Positions 54,796 through 64,000 of a DNA stretch of 64,000 nucleotides are shown in pieces (within the stretch, counting starts at the first letter, position 1; the number at the start of each line of letters is the position of its first letter). Position numbers and translations under genes: made by a program. A model generated the notes under the pieces. The model saw only the letters and a list, made by a program, of their open reading frames with translations, was not told where the DNA came from and did no database searches. Source of the DNA: Didymella arachidicola. Its lineage: Eukaryota; Ascomycota; Dothideomycetes; Pleosporales; Didymellaceae. The DNA is taken from positions 1,116,001 to 1,180,000 of the forward strand of contig CM049994.1 in NCBI GenBank assembly GCA_016630955.3, written 5' to 3'.

Positions 54796-57700
54796 TTAGA
54801 TGAAGATGTCCAGCTCGTGCCTCCTCATGTTCTCCTCCTCAAATGCAGGGTATGCTGGTACCATTGCATCGGCTGATTGTACATATGCATCGTTGTATAT
54901 GCGCCAGTACGGTTGTCGGACCTTACGAGCAGGGTGGAACAAACCAGCCCACACGTAGTTCATAACTAGTGGTGTACCGACAGCGTTGCGGATACCCTCG
55001 ATAGCCTCGACGATGCGGTCGATGACGTGGGGACTGGTCTCGAAGAGATTGGGCCACAGCAAGTTGAGCAGGTGGATCATGGCATCTTCGCAATCAAGAC
55101 CGACGCAGCCAAGAGCGACATGCTTAACGACTGAGGCAGCAGTTTGGCGATGAACTTGGTCTCGGTCAATAAGAGCGTCCTCAAGAAGAGGGGTGATGGC
55201 ATAGACGTAATCCTTAGCCATCTCTCCGATGTATTCGAACATGAACGACAGTGATTTGAGAACACCGTTCTGAACGTTAAGCTCTGGCACTCGGTATTCG
55301 TTCATCAGGGCAGGGAGCACTGTGAAAGGAGCGCAGGTCTCGGCAACAATACCAATAGCGACAGCGGTACAGACACGCGATTGACGTTCCTGTACACGGA
55401 GGTTACCAAGAAGTGTGGCCAGAACGTCCTGAGGACCGATGGCCTTGGCGATATAACCGAACGTGTTGTTGGCCGCACGTCGAATGCCCTTCTTGTGGGC
55501 CTTCAGCATATCTAGCAGCTCGAAACAGATTCGCATCCATTCACGTGGATTGACATAGTTTGCACCGCGATCAGCGATACGGCCGACGAGATCGATGGTA
55601 TTCTCCTGCACCTTCTCGTGTCGATTACGTAGAATGGGAGTGAGTCGGGGCAAGAGATCCTTGATGGGGGGTTGCATTGCGTGTAGTCCGACGACAGTAA
55701 CGATCGCACGGAGTGCGCCCAAGATCGAACCAAGAACCTCTGGATACTCCTCCCCAAGGTATTCGTACAGTGCCTGAGCAAGCTTGATCAGCTGCGGGTC
55801 TTCGTCACACTTTTGCATGACGAATGTTATACGCGAGATCAGATCAGCAGCTTGCTGTCGCACAGTAGCTGACTTGTTGTTCAAGCGAGCAAGTACTGTG
55901 GCGACGATTTGGGGAAGATAGGTCTTGGTTCGCTCACCCAAGGCATTGACCACAGTAGCAAAACCGTCGATAACAATCGGGTCTTCGATGGTCTGATCCT
56001 GGAATGCAACAAGAACACCGTCGATCAGCTGCTCCTCCAGACGTTGGTCAACGTCATGTGCGCCGAGTGTACTGATGACCTTGTCCACAGTCTCGACAGT
56101 CATCTTGCGGTAGGCCTCGTTCTCATCCTTCATGTTGTTGACAATGCGGCCAACAATCTCAGCAACACCTGCCTTCTGAGCCAGATCCACTGTGGTATCG
56201 ACCACTTGACGATAGTTGCGCTTGTCGAGAGCCATGCGTCGTACCCAGAAATGCTTGAAGAACTCTGGCAGCACGTTGTCCTTGAGGTAGACTGGTGTGA
56301 CACCGGCTGTGTTCGAACACTGCGAAACCACTTTAAGAACAACCTTCTTCATTTCTTCGTCTGGGGACTGGAATTCGCGAATGACGATCTCCATGATTTG
56401 ACTGGTGTAGTAGTTGGAGTATTCCTCGTCCATGAGAGGAATGACGTATCCAACAGCTTTCAGAAATGAAGCAAGAGCCTTGCCACGCTGTCGACGAGCA
56501 CCAGTCCAGAGAGGATTGAGAATGTCATCGAAAGACTCGATGCCGTATGGGCTGGCAGCTTCGGCGAGAGCCGCGAGGGCGAGGGCTGTGACCATGCGAA
56601 CCTTGGGCTGCTCATCGTTCAAGTTCTCTCCGATGCATTCAACGAGGCCTTTCAGGTGGGGCAGAATGGCGCATCCCATGAGGATGGGAATCTGCTGGAC
56701 GATTTTGACACCAGTGTGGCGAGCATGCCATGACTTCTTCGATCTGCATACGGCACGGAGGAAGGGCAGAAGTGCCGGGATGCCGAGCGCAGATGCGACG
56801 ACAGCGAAAGCTCGTGCGGTTGTGTTTCGGACGTACTCGTCCTGGTGATCTAGATCTGGACGCATGGTACTGATCATGTGTGCAAGACCAGCAGCCTTTG
56901 CAAGATTCGAGATAATTTCCCGACCCTCTACTCGAGCATAGTAGTCTTGGTCAATGAGCAGGGGTTCAATGACAACCAAGATCTTGTGAACGTAGGGCCT
57001 AACAAGATCGTCAAGCTTGTACAAGACTCGGTCAATAACCTTGACAAGCAAGTGACGTTCTTGGTCCTCCAATGTGCGTTCCATCAAGAGGGGCAAAATC
57101 TGGTTGAACAGGGCTCCCGCTCCGAACTGGCGAGCGTTGTCCGTAAGCTGTCGTAGCGCGGTCTTTCTCATGGGCGGTGTTCCATTCTTGACCTTCAGTA
57201 GCAAGCGCATAATCTTGCGCTCCTTCAGTTCCTCCACTGTCATCTCATTCTCGTCTGCACCGTCTGTGAGCTTGCCGAAGTATTTCATATCCTCGTTCTT
57301 GAAGAACTGCAAATCACCAACACCGGGAATCTCCGTCGGCAACTGCTTGCCCATTGCTGCCAGACTGTTGTCTGCCTCGGGGATCAAGAAGCCTTGATAG
57401 CCCGTGGGCAGTTGAGGCACACCGACTGGACGGCGGACTGGCTCGTGGCCTGGTGGTGGCTCAAGCACCTTGTAGCCTTCAGACTCGCCGGGCAGCATCA
57501 TGTCGAGCATCTCGTCGGAAAGCGGGGCATTGCGGTTCGAAATGTCGGTGCCGAAAGCGTATGCGGGCATCGCAGGGCGTGTGCCATTTGTGCCTGGCGC
57601 TGGTGCAGGTGTAGCACCACTCGAGGGTGCAACTGCTGTGGTATCCCATCGTGATCGTACCGGTGCCTTCTGCTCCTCAGGTCCTTTCTCCCATCTCGAC

Positions 57701-58365
57701 TTCTTGACCTCTGGCTCTTCCTTAACTTCTGTCTTGATGGCTGGGGCCTCCTCGGTAGCACCCTCGTCCCATCTTCTCCTCTTGCGCTTTTTCTCCATCG
57801 GCGGAGTCTTGTCGCCATTAACCGGTGCCGAGTTATCATCTTTCAAGGTGGGCTTGTGATCTAGCACTTCGTTGCCCCCAGATTTTTCCTTGTCCTCGAT
57901 GGCCCTCCTGACGCGCTCTTCTTCTCGCTCCAGTTGGCGCTCAGCCATGACCTCCTTGTACGTGGCGCCCTCCCCTTGGCCATCTTTTGCAAAAGCGTCG
58001 GCGCGTTCCGGTGACAGCCTACGGTCGAATCGCCTTCTTTGATAGTCAGTCTCTCGCGATGCGATCTGCGCTTGTTTCTCGCGGCTGTCCAGGATATCCG
58101 CCTCAGCAGTATCGCCGTGCGCAAACTCGTTCAACATGTCCTTCGAGGCGGTGTACTGTCCAACCAGGGACCTTCCATTGAGTGCGACATCCTCCATGTC
58201 GTCGTCGCCGTCCACAGCAGCGATGGACATGTTGTAGCCGGACAGGTCGCCGCCGTTGCTGTAGAGTTCAGAGTCCTGCGCTTCACTCAGGGACTGCTTG
58301 CCAGACGAGCTCCCATCAGAGGGGCCGATAGCCCTCGAGCTCCTTCCTGCGCGCGGGCCGGGCAT
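54796..58365 (-). CDS. HSH155: U2 snRNP SF3b subunit 1 (SF3B1/HSH155/Prp10), 1189 aa
   Basis: A single, intronless 3.6-kb frame. I take the ATG at 58365 because the frame upstream lacks one. The N-terminal about 390 residues are disordered and carry Trp-containing basic motifs: KRKRRRWDEG, KKSRWEKG and RSRWDTT. These are U2AF-ligand-motif (ULM) sites that bind UHM domains such as that of U2AF65. Residues about 400-1189 are HEAT repeats with very conserved SF3B1 blocks ('LARLNNKSATVRQQAADLIS', 'TPILRNRHEKVQENTIDLVG', 'RRAANNTFGYIAKAIGPQDV'), ending 'RRHELDIFI'. It clamps the U2-branch-site helix in the prespliceosome. Confidence 0.96.
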   Translation of the reverse strand: MPGPRAGRSSRAIGPSDGSSSGKQSLSEAQDSELYSNGGDLSGYNMSIAAVDGDDDMEDVALNGRSLVGQYTASKDMLNEFAHGDTAEADILDSREKQAQIASRETDYQRRRFDRRLSPERADAFAKDGQGEGATYKEVMAERQLEREEERVRRAIEDKEKSGGNEVLDHKPTLKDDNSAPVNGDKTPPMEKKRKRRRWDEGATEEAPAIKTEVKEEPEVKKSRWEKGPEEQKAPVRSRWDTTAVAPSSGATPAPAPGTNGTRPAMPAYAFGTDISNRNAPLSDEMLDMMLPGESEGYKVLEPPPGHEPVRRPVGVPQLPTGYQGFLIPEADNSLAAMGKQLPTEIPGVGDLQFFKNEDMKYFGKLTDGADENEMTVEELKERKIMRLLLKVKNGTPPMRKTALRQLTDNARQFGAGALFNQILPLLMERTLEDQERHLLVKVIDRVLYKLDDLVRPYVHKILVVIEPLLIDQDYYARVEGREIISNLAKAAGLAHMISTMRPDLDHQDEYVRNTTARAFAVVASALGIPALLPFLRAVCRSKKSWHARHTGVKIVQQIPILMGCAILPHLKGLVECIGENLNDEQPKVRMVTALALAALAEAASPYGIESFDDILNPLWTGARRQRGKALASFLKAVGYVIPLMDEEYSNYYTSQIMEIVIREFQSPDEEMKKVVLKVVSQCSNTAGVTPVYLKDNVLPEFFKHFWVRRMALDKRNYRQVVDTTVDLAQKAGVAEIVGRIVNNMKDENEAYRKMTVETVDKVISTLGAHDVDQRLEEQLIDGVLVAFQDQTIEDPIVIDGFATVVNALGERTKTYLPQIVATVLARLNNKSATVRQQAADLISRITFVMQKCDEDPQLIKLAQALYEYLGEEYPEVLGSILGALRAIVTVVGLHAMQPPIKDLLPRLTPILRNRHEKVQENTIDLVGRIADRGANYVNPREWMRICFELLDMLKAHKKGIRRAANNTFGYIAKAIGPQDVLATLLGNLRVQERQSRVCTAVAIGIVAETCAPFTVLPALMNEYRVPELNVQNGVLKSLSFMFEYIGEMAKDYVYAITPLLEDALIDRDQVHRQTAASVVKHVALGCVGLDCEDAMIHLLNLLWPNLFETSPHVIDRIVEAIEGIRNAVGTPLVMNYVWAGLFHPARKVRQPYWRIYNDAYVQSADAMVPAYPAFEEENMRRHELDIFI

Positions 58366-58782
58366 CGTGTTGCGCGTTATTGGTCGATGCGGGGTAGGTT
58401 TGGGATAGGAAGGCTGTCCTCTGTCCGGAAGTTTTCCTGAGAGCTTCCACGAGCTTCTTGGCACAATAGCACGCTAATGGAGCGCGACTTCCTCAGTGGT
58501 TAGTCATGGGCACGTGATTTCGATCAGATTGTTTCGAGATGATCAAGACTGACTACGCATTGCAATTATTGCAATAAGGCAGCATTTTTGTTCTGGCTGC
58601 CTTACCGCGCTTACGCATAGAAAGCAATGGAATATCGTTACTGCATATTCGATGCATGCCTGCTCGATTGAGCCAGCGACCGTAGCAACATCACTTAAGC
58701 TCGGCCATATAGTGTTCGGCCACCCCACCCACCGCGATACTCTGTTTTTGATGCTCTATATTATCAACACCTAACATGAACG
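58366..58782. promoter_or_regulatory. Divergent region between SF3B1 and the pogo-like gene
   Basis: 417 bases holding the SF3B1 promoter. No terminal inverted repeats of a transposon were noticed at its edges. Confidence 0.4.
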
Positions 58783-59358
58783 ATGGATGCCCGTGAATTT
58801 GCTATACAATCCGCTATCAGCGATCTTAATGCTGGTGTCTTTTCAAGTCAGCGAAAGGCAGCAAAGGCGTGGGGTGTTCCCCGATCAACGCTTCAAGAGC
58901 GCATCAATGGTCGTCAACCCGCCGCGATAGCGCACTTCAACCAGCAGCGATTGACTCCGGAACAAGAGCACTTCCTAGTAGATTGGATACTTGACGAAGA
59001 TGCACGCGCACAACCTCCCTCTCGTTCTCGCGTACGGGAGATGGCCACCCGAATCCTCCGTATGAACGGCGACGCTGAACCTCTGGGTCAACTATGGGTG
59101 TCACACTTCATCGCACGTAACGCACGCGTTGCATCTATCGTCGGCCGAACGATCGAGAGCGCGAGGACTACGGCAGCCAACTATGAGACGATTCGCGCGT
59201 TTCTTGGGTTGTTTGAGCGTACTCGAATCGAGCTGGGGATACAACACGACGATATACGGAATTATCTCAACGAAGTTAATAGTAGCAGCCTGACAAACAG
59301 TACAGACACGGAAAGCAGATCGATTGGTAGTCAGCTCGTCCGGCATATTGGAAGATAA
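58783..59358 (+). CDS. Truncated pogo/Fot1-type transposase-like (CENP-B-type DNA-binding) protein, 191 aa
   Basis: The frame begins MDAREFAIQSAISDLNAG and contains a psq-type helix-turn-helix (RKAAKAWGVPRSTLQERI, about residues 24-45). A CENP-B/Tc5-type second domain follows (LTPEQEHFLVDWI ... RVREMATRIL ... LGQLWVSHFIARN, about 55-115). Full Fot1/pogo transposases continue into a DDE catalytic domain of about 200-300 residues. Here the protein ends shortly after the linker, in a Ser/Thr-rich tail, and no DDE remnant follows. It is either a decayed element or a domesticated DNA-binding gene. The frame itself is intact and shows no RIP-like stops, which mildly favours retention. Confidence 0.75.
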   Translation: MDAREFAIQSAISDLNAGVFSSQRKAAKAWGVPRSTLQERINGRQPAAIAHFNQQRLTPEQEHFLVDWILDEDARAQPPSRSRVREMATRILRMNGDAEPLGQLWVSHFIARNARVASIVGRTIESARTTAANYETIRAFLGLFERTRIELGIQHDDIRNYLNEVNSSSLTNSTDTESRSIGSQLVRHIGR

Positions 59359-60267
59359 GGCCAACAGGTGGACACCGCTTGCCAGTCACGGACCCAACAA
59401 TGCAATTTTCACACAACCCAATCATCGTCTTTCCGCATTTAAACTACCAGTAAACGCTACTCGCCGTTGCTTCCGTTCGTCCCCGTTAGATATGGTCAAC
59501 TAGCTTCCGCTGGATGTGAAAGGCATGCTCTCACCAGCCACCAGGACCCATTACTAGACCATTCCGTGTCGCCTCGGAGACCGACTTGGGTGCTAGGCAC
59601 CAAGCAATGCATGCAGAATAACAACGCGCCGCTCAAAACCAGGACAACAGTACAACGTTGAGATGCAGTAAGCCGTTCCGTCGTGCAAAATGCTCCTTGG
59701 TGAGAGCAGAATTTGGGTCGACACTCCATGGGCTCAAATTTGGATCGCCGGCAAGATCAGCCGCTGCATCAGCATCTTCGTAACCTGATCCGCGCGAATC
59801 CCACCTCTCGTGACTCTGACCGACCCTTGAAATACGCAAGCGTCGGGGCATTCACGTATCTCTAGTGGCCAAAAATAGAAGCGTTCGCTCGCGGGCCGAG
59901 CGAAACGATGACAACACGACCTCACGAGCCACCCTTCGCAGCGAATGAACAAGCCTCCCTGTCGTGCGAGAGAAGCTAACGTTGATTTGCACGGTCTGCA
60001 GCTTTGAAACGGTTCTGTCAAGTCCTGTGTAGCCGCGATAATGCTGGTGGGCTGGACGTGGAACCCCAGCCCTCGTGTTAGGTTACCCTAACGGTGGCAT
60101 TGCGAATGCAGATAATCACGATGCGTTCCCACGCCTTCGCGAGGTAGTAATTCTTGTGCGCAGCTCTATTGTATTGCTCGTGCCTAAACTCGTTTTTTGC
60201 CTCCAATTCACTCGCTCTTGCCCTTCTTGAAATCGCTGATTGGCAACTTCCACAACGGCGATCCACA
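59359..60267. other. Intergenic between pogo-like gene and RING-like gene
   Basis: 909 bases. I looked for transposase remnants, inverted termini and RNA genes and saw none; the RING-like gene promoter lies at the right side. Confidence 0.4.
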
Positions 60268-62547
60268 ATGGCGGCCACATTATCGGCGCCTGACCTGTCG
60301 CAGCACCCTGCCCTCCGTCACCCTCGACCAGTCACTAGAGATACGGCGAAAGCGCAGCGCATGCTTGGCCTGCTCGCAGAATCAGAAGAAGCAAGATTGC
60401 ACCGCGAAAAATCGATTACTACAAGATGGCTGGAGAGGCCGCTCTACGCGCACCTCGATGTTTCAGATGTGGAGTCTGGAAAAGAGAGCGATGACGACTC
60501 ACCTCGAATGCTCGAGGCACCCAAGACCCACACCCGCCAGTAAGTCACCTTTCTCCTGCTGTCCAATCCCTACCTTCTCCGCTTTTCACTTGACATCTTC
60601 GAGATGGAATGGAGGCATTCTGCTTTCGACTTCGAGCAGTCATCCAGGCTGTCGATTTTCGAGGATTTCACACCCTCCGTCAAGCCCCAGACACGTGCTA
60701 ATCCGACCTCCACCAATAGAGACAGTCATGTAACTAAGGAGTACGACATCTCACCTGAGGTACCACAGAAGCAATGGACTAAGCCAGAACGGCCGTCACC
60801 GGCGTCTTTCGACTCGGTTGAAGCGGTTCAAAAGCTCGCAGAGCCCAAAGTCAGCAAACTGGAGAGGTCGTTCGATACCAAGCGAGCCGAACCTACCGAC
60901 TGGATGCCGCCTTCGTACAACCCAGAGGAGATACAATCGATAGCATCGTATTCATCCTCGCCAGAATGGGCTACCCTCTCGAACACACTGAAGCAGAATG
61001 CTCGCCAGCAGCGACCTGTATCGCTGCAGCTCGACAACCTCAACCTCTTAGCAAAGCCTACTTTGTCCTCGACCCCTAGCTTTTCGTCATTTGGCAAGAA
61101 CGAGCCAGACCTCCGTCTCATACACCCACAAACATACGCCGCCCCGCCGGCACACCCTGCACAATCGAAGCAACCCCAACGTTCCGAGTCATACGACTCG
61201 GGCCGAGAGAGCTTCGAGTCTATTGAGAAACCATGGCTCGAAGGCAGACCACGACCGATGTCGTTTGCGACATCCCACTCTCGTAACAGATCAAAGACGA
61301 AGATTGCGTCGTCGAGAAGTTCGAGATTGAACACGTATCCGAACTTCTCGCGCAAGATGTCTGGCGAGAACCCAGATATACGCGTTGGCCAACACGACGA
61401 TCAAGATATAACACACGGGGCACAGGAAACACATTGGGGAGAGGGCGTCATGGTGCCATCACCCGTCCCTCTGTCGGCCCCACCCTTCGAACGGAAGAAC
61501 ACATTCGAGCGCATTGGAGGAAGGATGTTGAGTGATGAAGAGAAAGAAATCGAGAAGGAGAAGGCTGCGAAGGCCGAGAAAGGAAACAAGGTTAAGAATC
61601 GATGGTCCACATTACCGAATTTGCTCAAGTTTGCAAAGCCTGCGAAGCGCCGTGCTTCGAATGCCAACGAACTTGATAGGGCTACCGTCATTGAGGACTT
61701 TCGGCGTGTGAGCCAGAATGCACTCGAGATTAACCACCATATACCCAACATCACGCACCGCTATTCCTCGTACGTTGAGCCCGCTCGATCTGAGGCTGAG
61801 CCGACGCCATCGCCGCGCTCTCAATCCCAGCTCAAGCCTCTCGATCTTCTACCAACCCCCCAACACTCGCCACTGGCTATGACTTTCGATAAGTCACCAC
61901 GCAACTCTACTGTTCTGCCGCCTCCCTTCGCCCCCTGGACAAATACAGCAGATCTCAACGCCGCTCCACCCAGCCCGCCTGCTTCCATTTCAAATCCCCT
62001 CAATAATCCACATCGACGCAAAAGTAGTAATCCATTACTATCACCTGGCCATGGCTATACCTTACCACTTAGCCCAGGTTCGCCGCGCGAGACCTCCGAG
62101 AGCCGCCCCACATCGCTCCATTCACACCGCAGCAGTACATTCTCCTCACACATGGCTACAAGCCTAACATCACCGACGAGCGCATCAAGCACAGCACCCT
62201 CACGCTTGAGTCTTATCTCACCCATCACAATGACACCATCACAGCCGCCATTTGCAAGCTCGTCGGCTTCGACACCCCGTCGTGGCACCCCCATGCTCGA
62301 GCGTACATGCCTGCTCTGTAAGGCATCGAGACCCGTCGAAGACTTCAGTACACGCCGAATTACAGCGAATTGCTGGCATGAGACATCTACATGCATGGTA
62401 TGCATGCAGTCCTGGGTAGAGAACAGCATAGACAGGCGGGAGAGGTGTGTTTGTCCAGAATGCTCAGAAAGCATGTCCTATGAGGACGTTAGTGCCTTTG
62501 CTGTTGATGCACTTGGTGGGCGTGCAGACGGTCGGCATTGGATTTGA
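60268..62547 (+). CDS. Large Ser/Pro-rich protein with C-terminal RING-like zinc module, about 734 aa
   Basis: Proposed exons are 60268-60539 and 60615-62547. The GTAAGT donor is strong; the acceptor (GGAG|G, 60614) keeps frame but is weak, and CCAG|G at 60647 is an in-frame alternative. Residues 1-650 are mostly disordered and Ser/Pro-rich, with a charged helix (DEEKEIEKEKAAKAEKG). The C-terminal 75 residues hold Cys/His pairs: CLLCKASRPVEDF ... ITANCWHETSTCMVCMQSWV ... CVCPECSESMSYEDV. This resembles the first RING of RBR/TRIAD ubiquitin ligases, but no IBR or second RING follows. An E3-type or zinc-scaffold role is possible, not shown. Confidence 0.78.
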
Positions 62548-63901
62548 TAAGTTCCGAAAAGAACGTAATATTACTAATCATAATGAAAACGCATCATCTG
62601 TTCTTCACTTTAGAACAAACCCATCTGCTTCGTTATTGTCCCAAGTCACCGCTTCTCTGTGCACGATGACCCTTACGTACCCCTCTCGGACTACCTACCG
62701 AGTAACCTTGACAATCTTCATGCATACACTGCAGCATACAGTCGGGACGAGAAAAAGTACATATTCGTGCAGGATGACAATAACACTTCCTCTTCCTGTC
62801 TCAGCTTCGCCAGACTTTTCACGAAGGGTGCAAGGCTCAGCCATCCGCGTTTTGTCACAGCATCTCCGTTCTCTGTTCACATGAAGCCCTACGCCCGGGC
62901 GATCATTAGTGCTGTGATAGTTACAATCTCCTCATTTGCCATGACGTAGTTCAGGGCCAAAGACAGTTTCACCGTTTCTTGGGACTTCATAAAGTTGCCT
63001 CCGTGGCTTCGCTCATTGATGATTTCAAGGGTGTCAAATGGTGTCCAGAATCTGCAGCATGTGGACAAGCGTCATTGCAATCGGGTAATTACAATGTTAT
63101 GTCAACATCCCAGTCCCTCTCGCTGATGATCGCCAAGCTGATACTGTCTATGTAGTCTACAATGCGCCGTGAGCATACAATTTGTACGTCGATGCGGGAT
63201 CATGTATTTGTAGTTAAGTATGCTTCCTGCCGTCGATCCACAGCCGCCTCGTTGAAGAGTGCTTGCTGACGCCTGGGAGGGTATCGCTGAGGTTTGCGGT
63301 AAGCAAAGCGTACCTAATTGCTTCCTGTACCTGCACCTGGGCAAGGTCAAATTTCTGTGTGATTGACCCAACTGTATGATATTGCGTGTAATGCTCGCAC
63401 TAGATCGAGCTCTGGCAGCTGGAAACGCACAATGCAGTGACCGAGTCTTGAAGTCACGCCATCCCGAGGTCATATACAGTGCTGTCGGGTGTAAGCTCAA
63501 GGAAGCGGATGTGCTGAGGCGACAAGTCTGCATATGTGGTGTAATGATTCAGGCGATGGGCATAGCTGTCACAATAAACATGAAGAAGGAACATACATGA
63601 AGGAAGTTGTAGCCTTTGAACTGCTTCGTGCTGCTCTGAAGCATGCTGCGCTGAAATGGGCGAGCGCCATGCGCCGGGCTTGGAAGTTAAGCTTACCAGG
63701 GCGCCTCTTGGAACCGACACTTTGAGCAGACAACATGATGGGCAGACAGCAGCAGCGCCTTGGACATTTGAATGTTGAGGTTTTTGAATATGCAAATGGT
63801 ATCTACGGAAATGTGCTCCCAAGCTCCTACGCTTATGATAAAATATACTCCATTACCGTCATGAAAAAAAAGTCCGTATCCCCAGCTTGTCTGGACGAGC
63901 T
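62548..63901. other. Intergenic between two convergent genes at the right end
   Basis: 1.35 kb between the RING-like gene stop and the stop of the last gene. Short overlapping frames only; I see no convincing gene, repeat or tRNA. Confidence 0.35.
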
Positions 63902-64000
63902 CTAAGCCAGAATGACGGCCTTAGCAGCAACCCAAGGGGTGTCACGAAGCTCGTCGAGAGTAGTGCCAACGCAGGCTGTCAAGAAGTTGTGCCAGCCCTC
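63902..64000 (-). CDS. C-terminal 32 codons of an unidentified protein (cut by window edge)
   Basis: The minus strand from base 64000 reads in frame EGWHNFLTACVGTTLDELR, then DTPWVAAKAVILA and a TAG stop at 63904-63902. It has helical, protein-like composition and is followed by a T/A-rich 3' flank. I do not recognise the family from this length. Confidence 0.55.
   Translation of the reverse strand, partial: EGWHNFLTACVGTTLDELRDTPWVAAKAVILA

Overview
The window is nuclear DNA of a filamentous ascomycete, most likely a Dothideomycete-type fungus. Genes are intron-poor. Introns are short (45-65 nt, with a few of 75-174 nt) and have GTAAGT/GTATGT-type donors, CTAAC/CTGAC-like branch sites and CAG/TAG acceptors. 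Orthologues of universal fungal genes sit beside HET-domain, 2EXR and F-box genes, which are typical of Pezizomycotina. The class assignment is inference; no database search was possible.

Layout. 1-15.6 kb is mostly core: a PPR-type protein (cut by the left edge), a 2EXR protein, an SMP/LEA-like protein, RanGAP (RNA1), COX17, ALG6, a nucleolin-like NSR1/gar2, the TPA1/OFD1 prolyl dihydroxylase and a C2H2 zinc-finger protein. 15.6-35.2 kb is accessory in character: a peroxisome-tagged medium-chain reductase, a HET protein, a pirin, an alpha-glucoside-type sugar permease divergent from a 2-oxoglutarate oxygenase, an APH-type kinase interrupted by an in-frame stop, an F-box protein divergent from a second HET protein, and a DHA2-type drug-efflux transporter. 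37-52.5 kb is core again: REG1 (a PP1 targeting subunit), calnexin, methylmalonate-semialdehyde dehydrogenase, a DUF2406 protein, VMA21 and a FUN30-type chromatin remodeller. 52.5-54.8 kb is a repeat-derived, gene-poor island. It is followed by SF3B1/HSH155, a truncated pogo/CENP-B-like gene, a large RING-like protein and the last 32 codons of a gene running off the right edge.

Several genes cooperate only in the broad sense of housekeeping: ER glycoprotein maturation (ALG6, calnexin), V-ATPase assembly (VMA21), copper delivery to cytochrome oxidase (COX17), valine/thymine catabolism (MMSDH), splicing (SF3B1) and Ran transport (RNA1). I see no biosynthetic cluster with a backbone enzyme and no clear new defence system.

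The observations most worth a second look are these: (i) a diverged dispersed repeat present as two opposite copies at 32.6 kb and 53.6 kb, with several CpA-to-TpA differences as RIP makes; (ii) three interleaved inverted repeats at 53.2 kb; (iii) nine same-strand G[A/T]GGGC motifs upstream of the NSR1-like gene; (iv) the in-frame TAA in the APH kinase; (v) a PTS1 tag on the reductase; (vi) the truncated pogo-like gene. Splice sites were placed by hand from frame, phase and motif, and have not been checked against transcripts.
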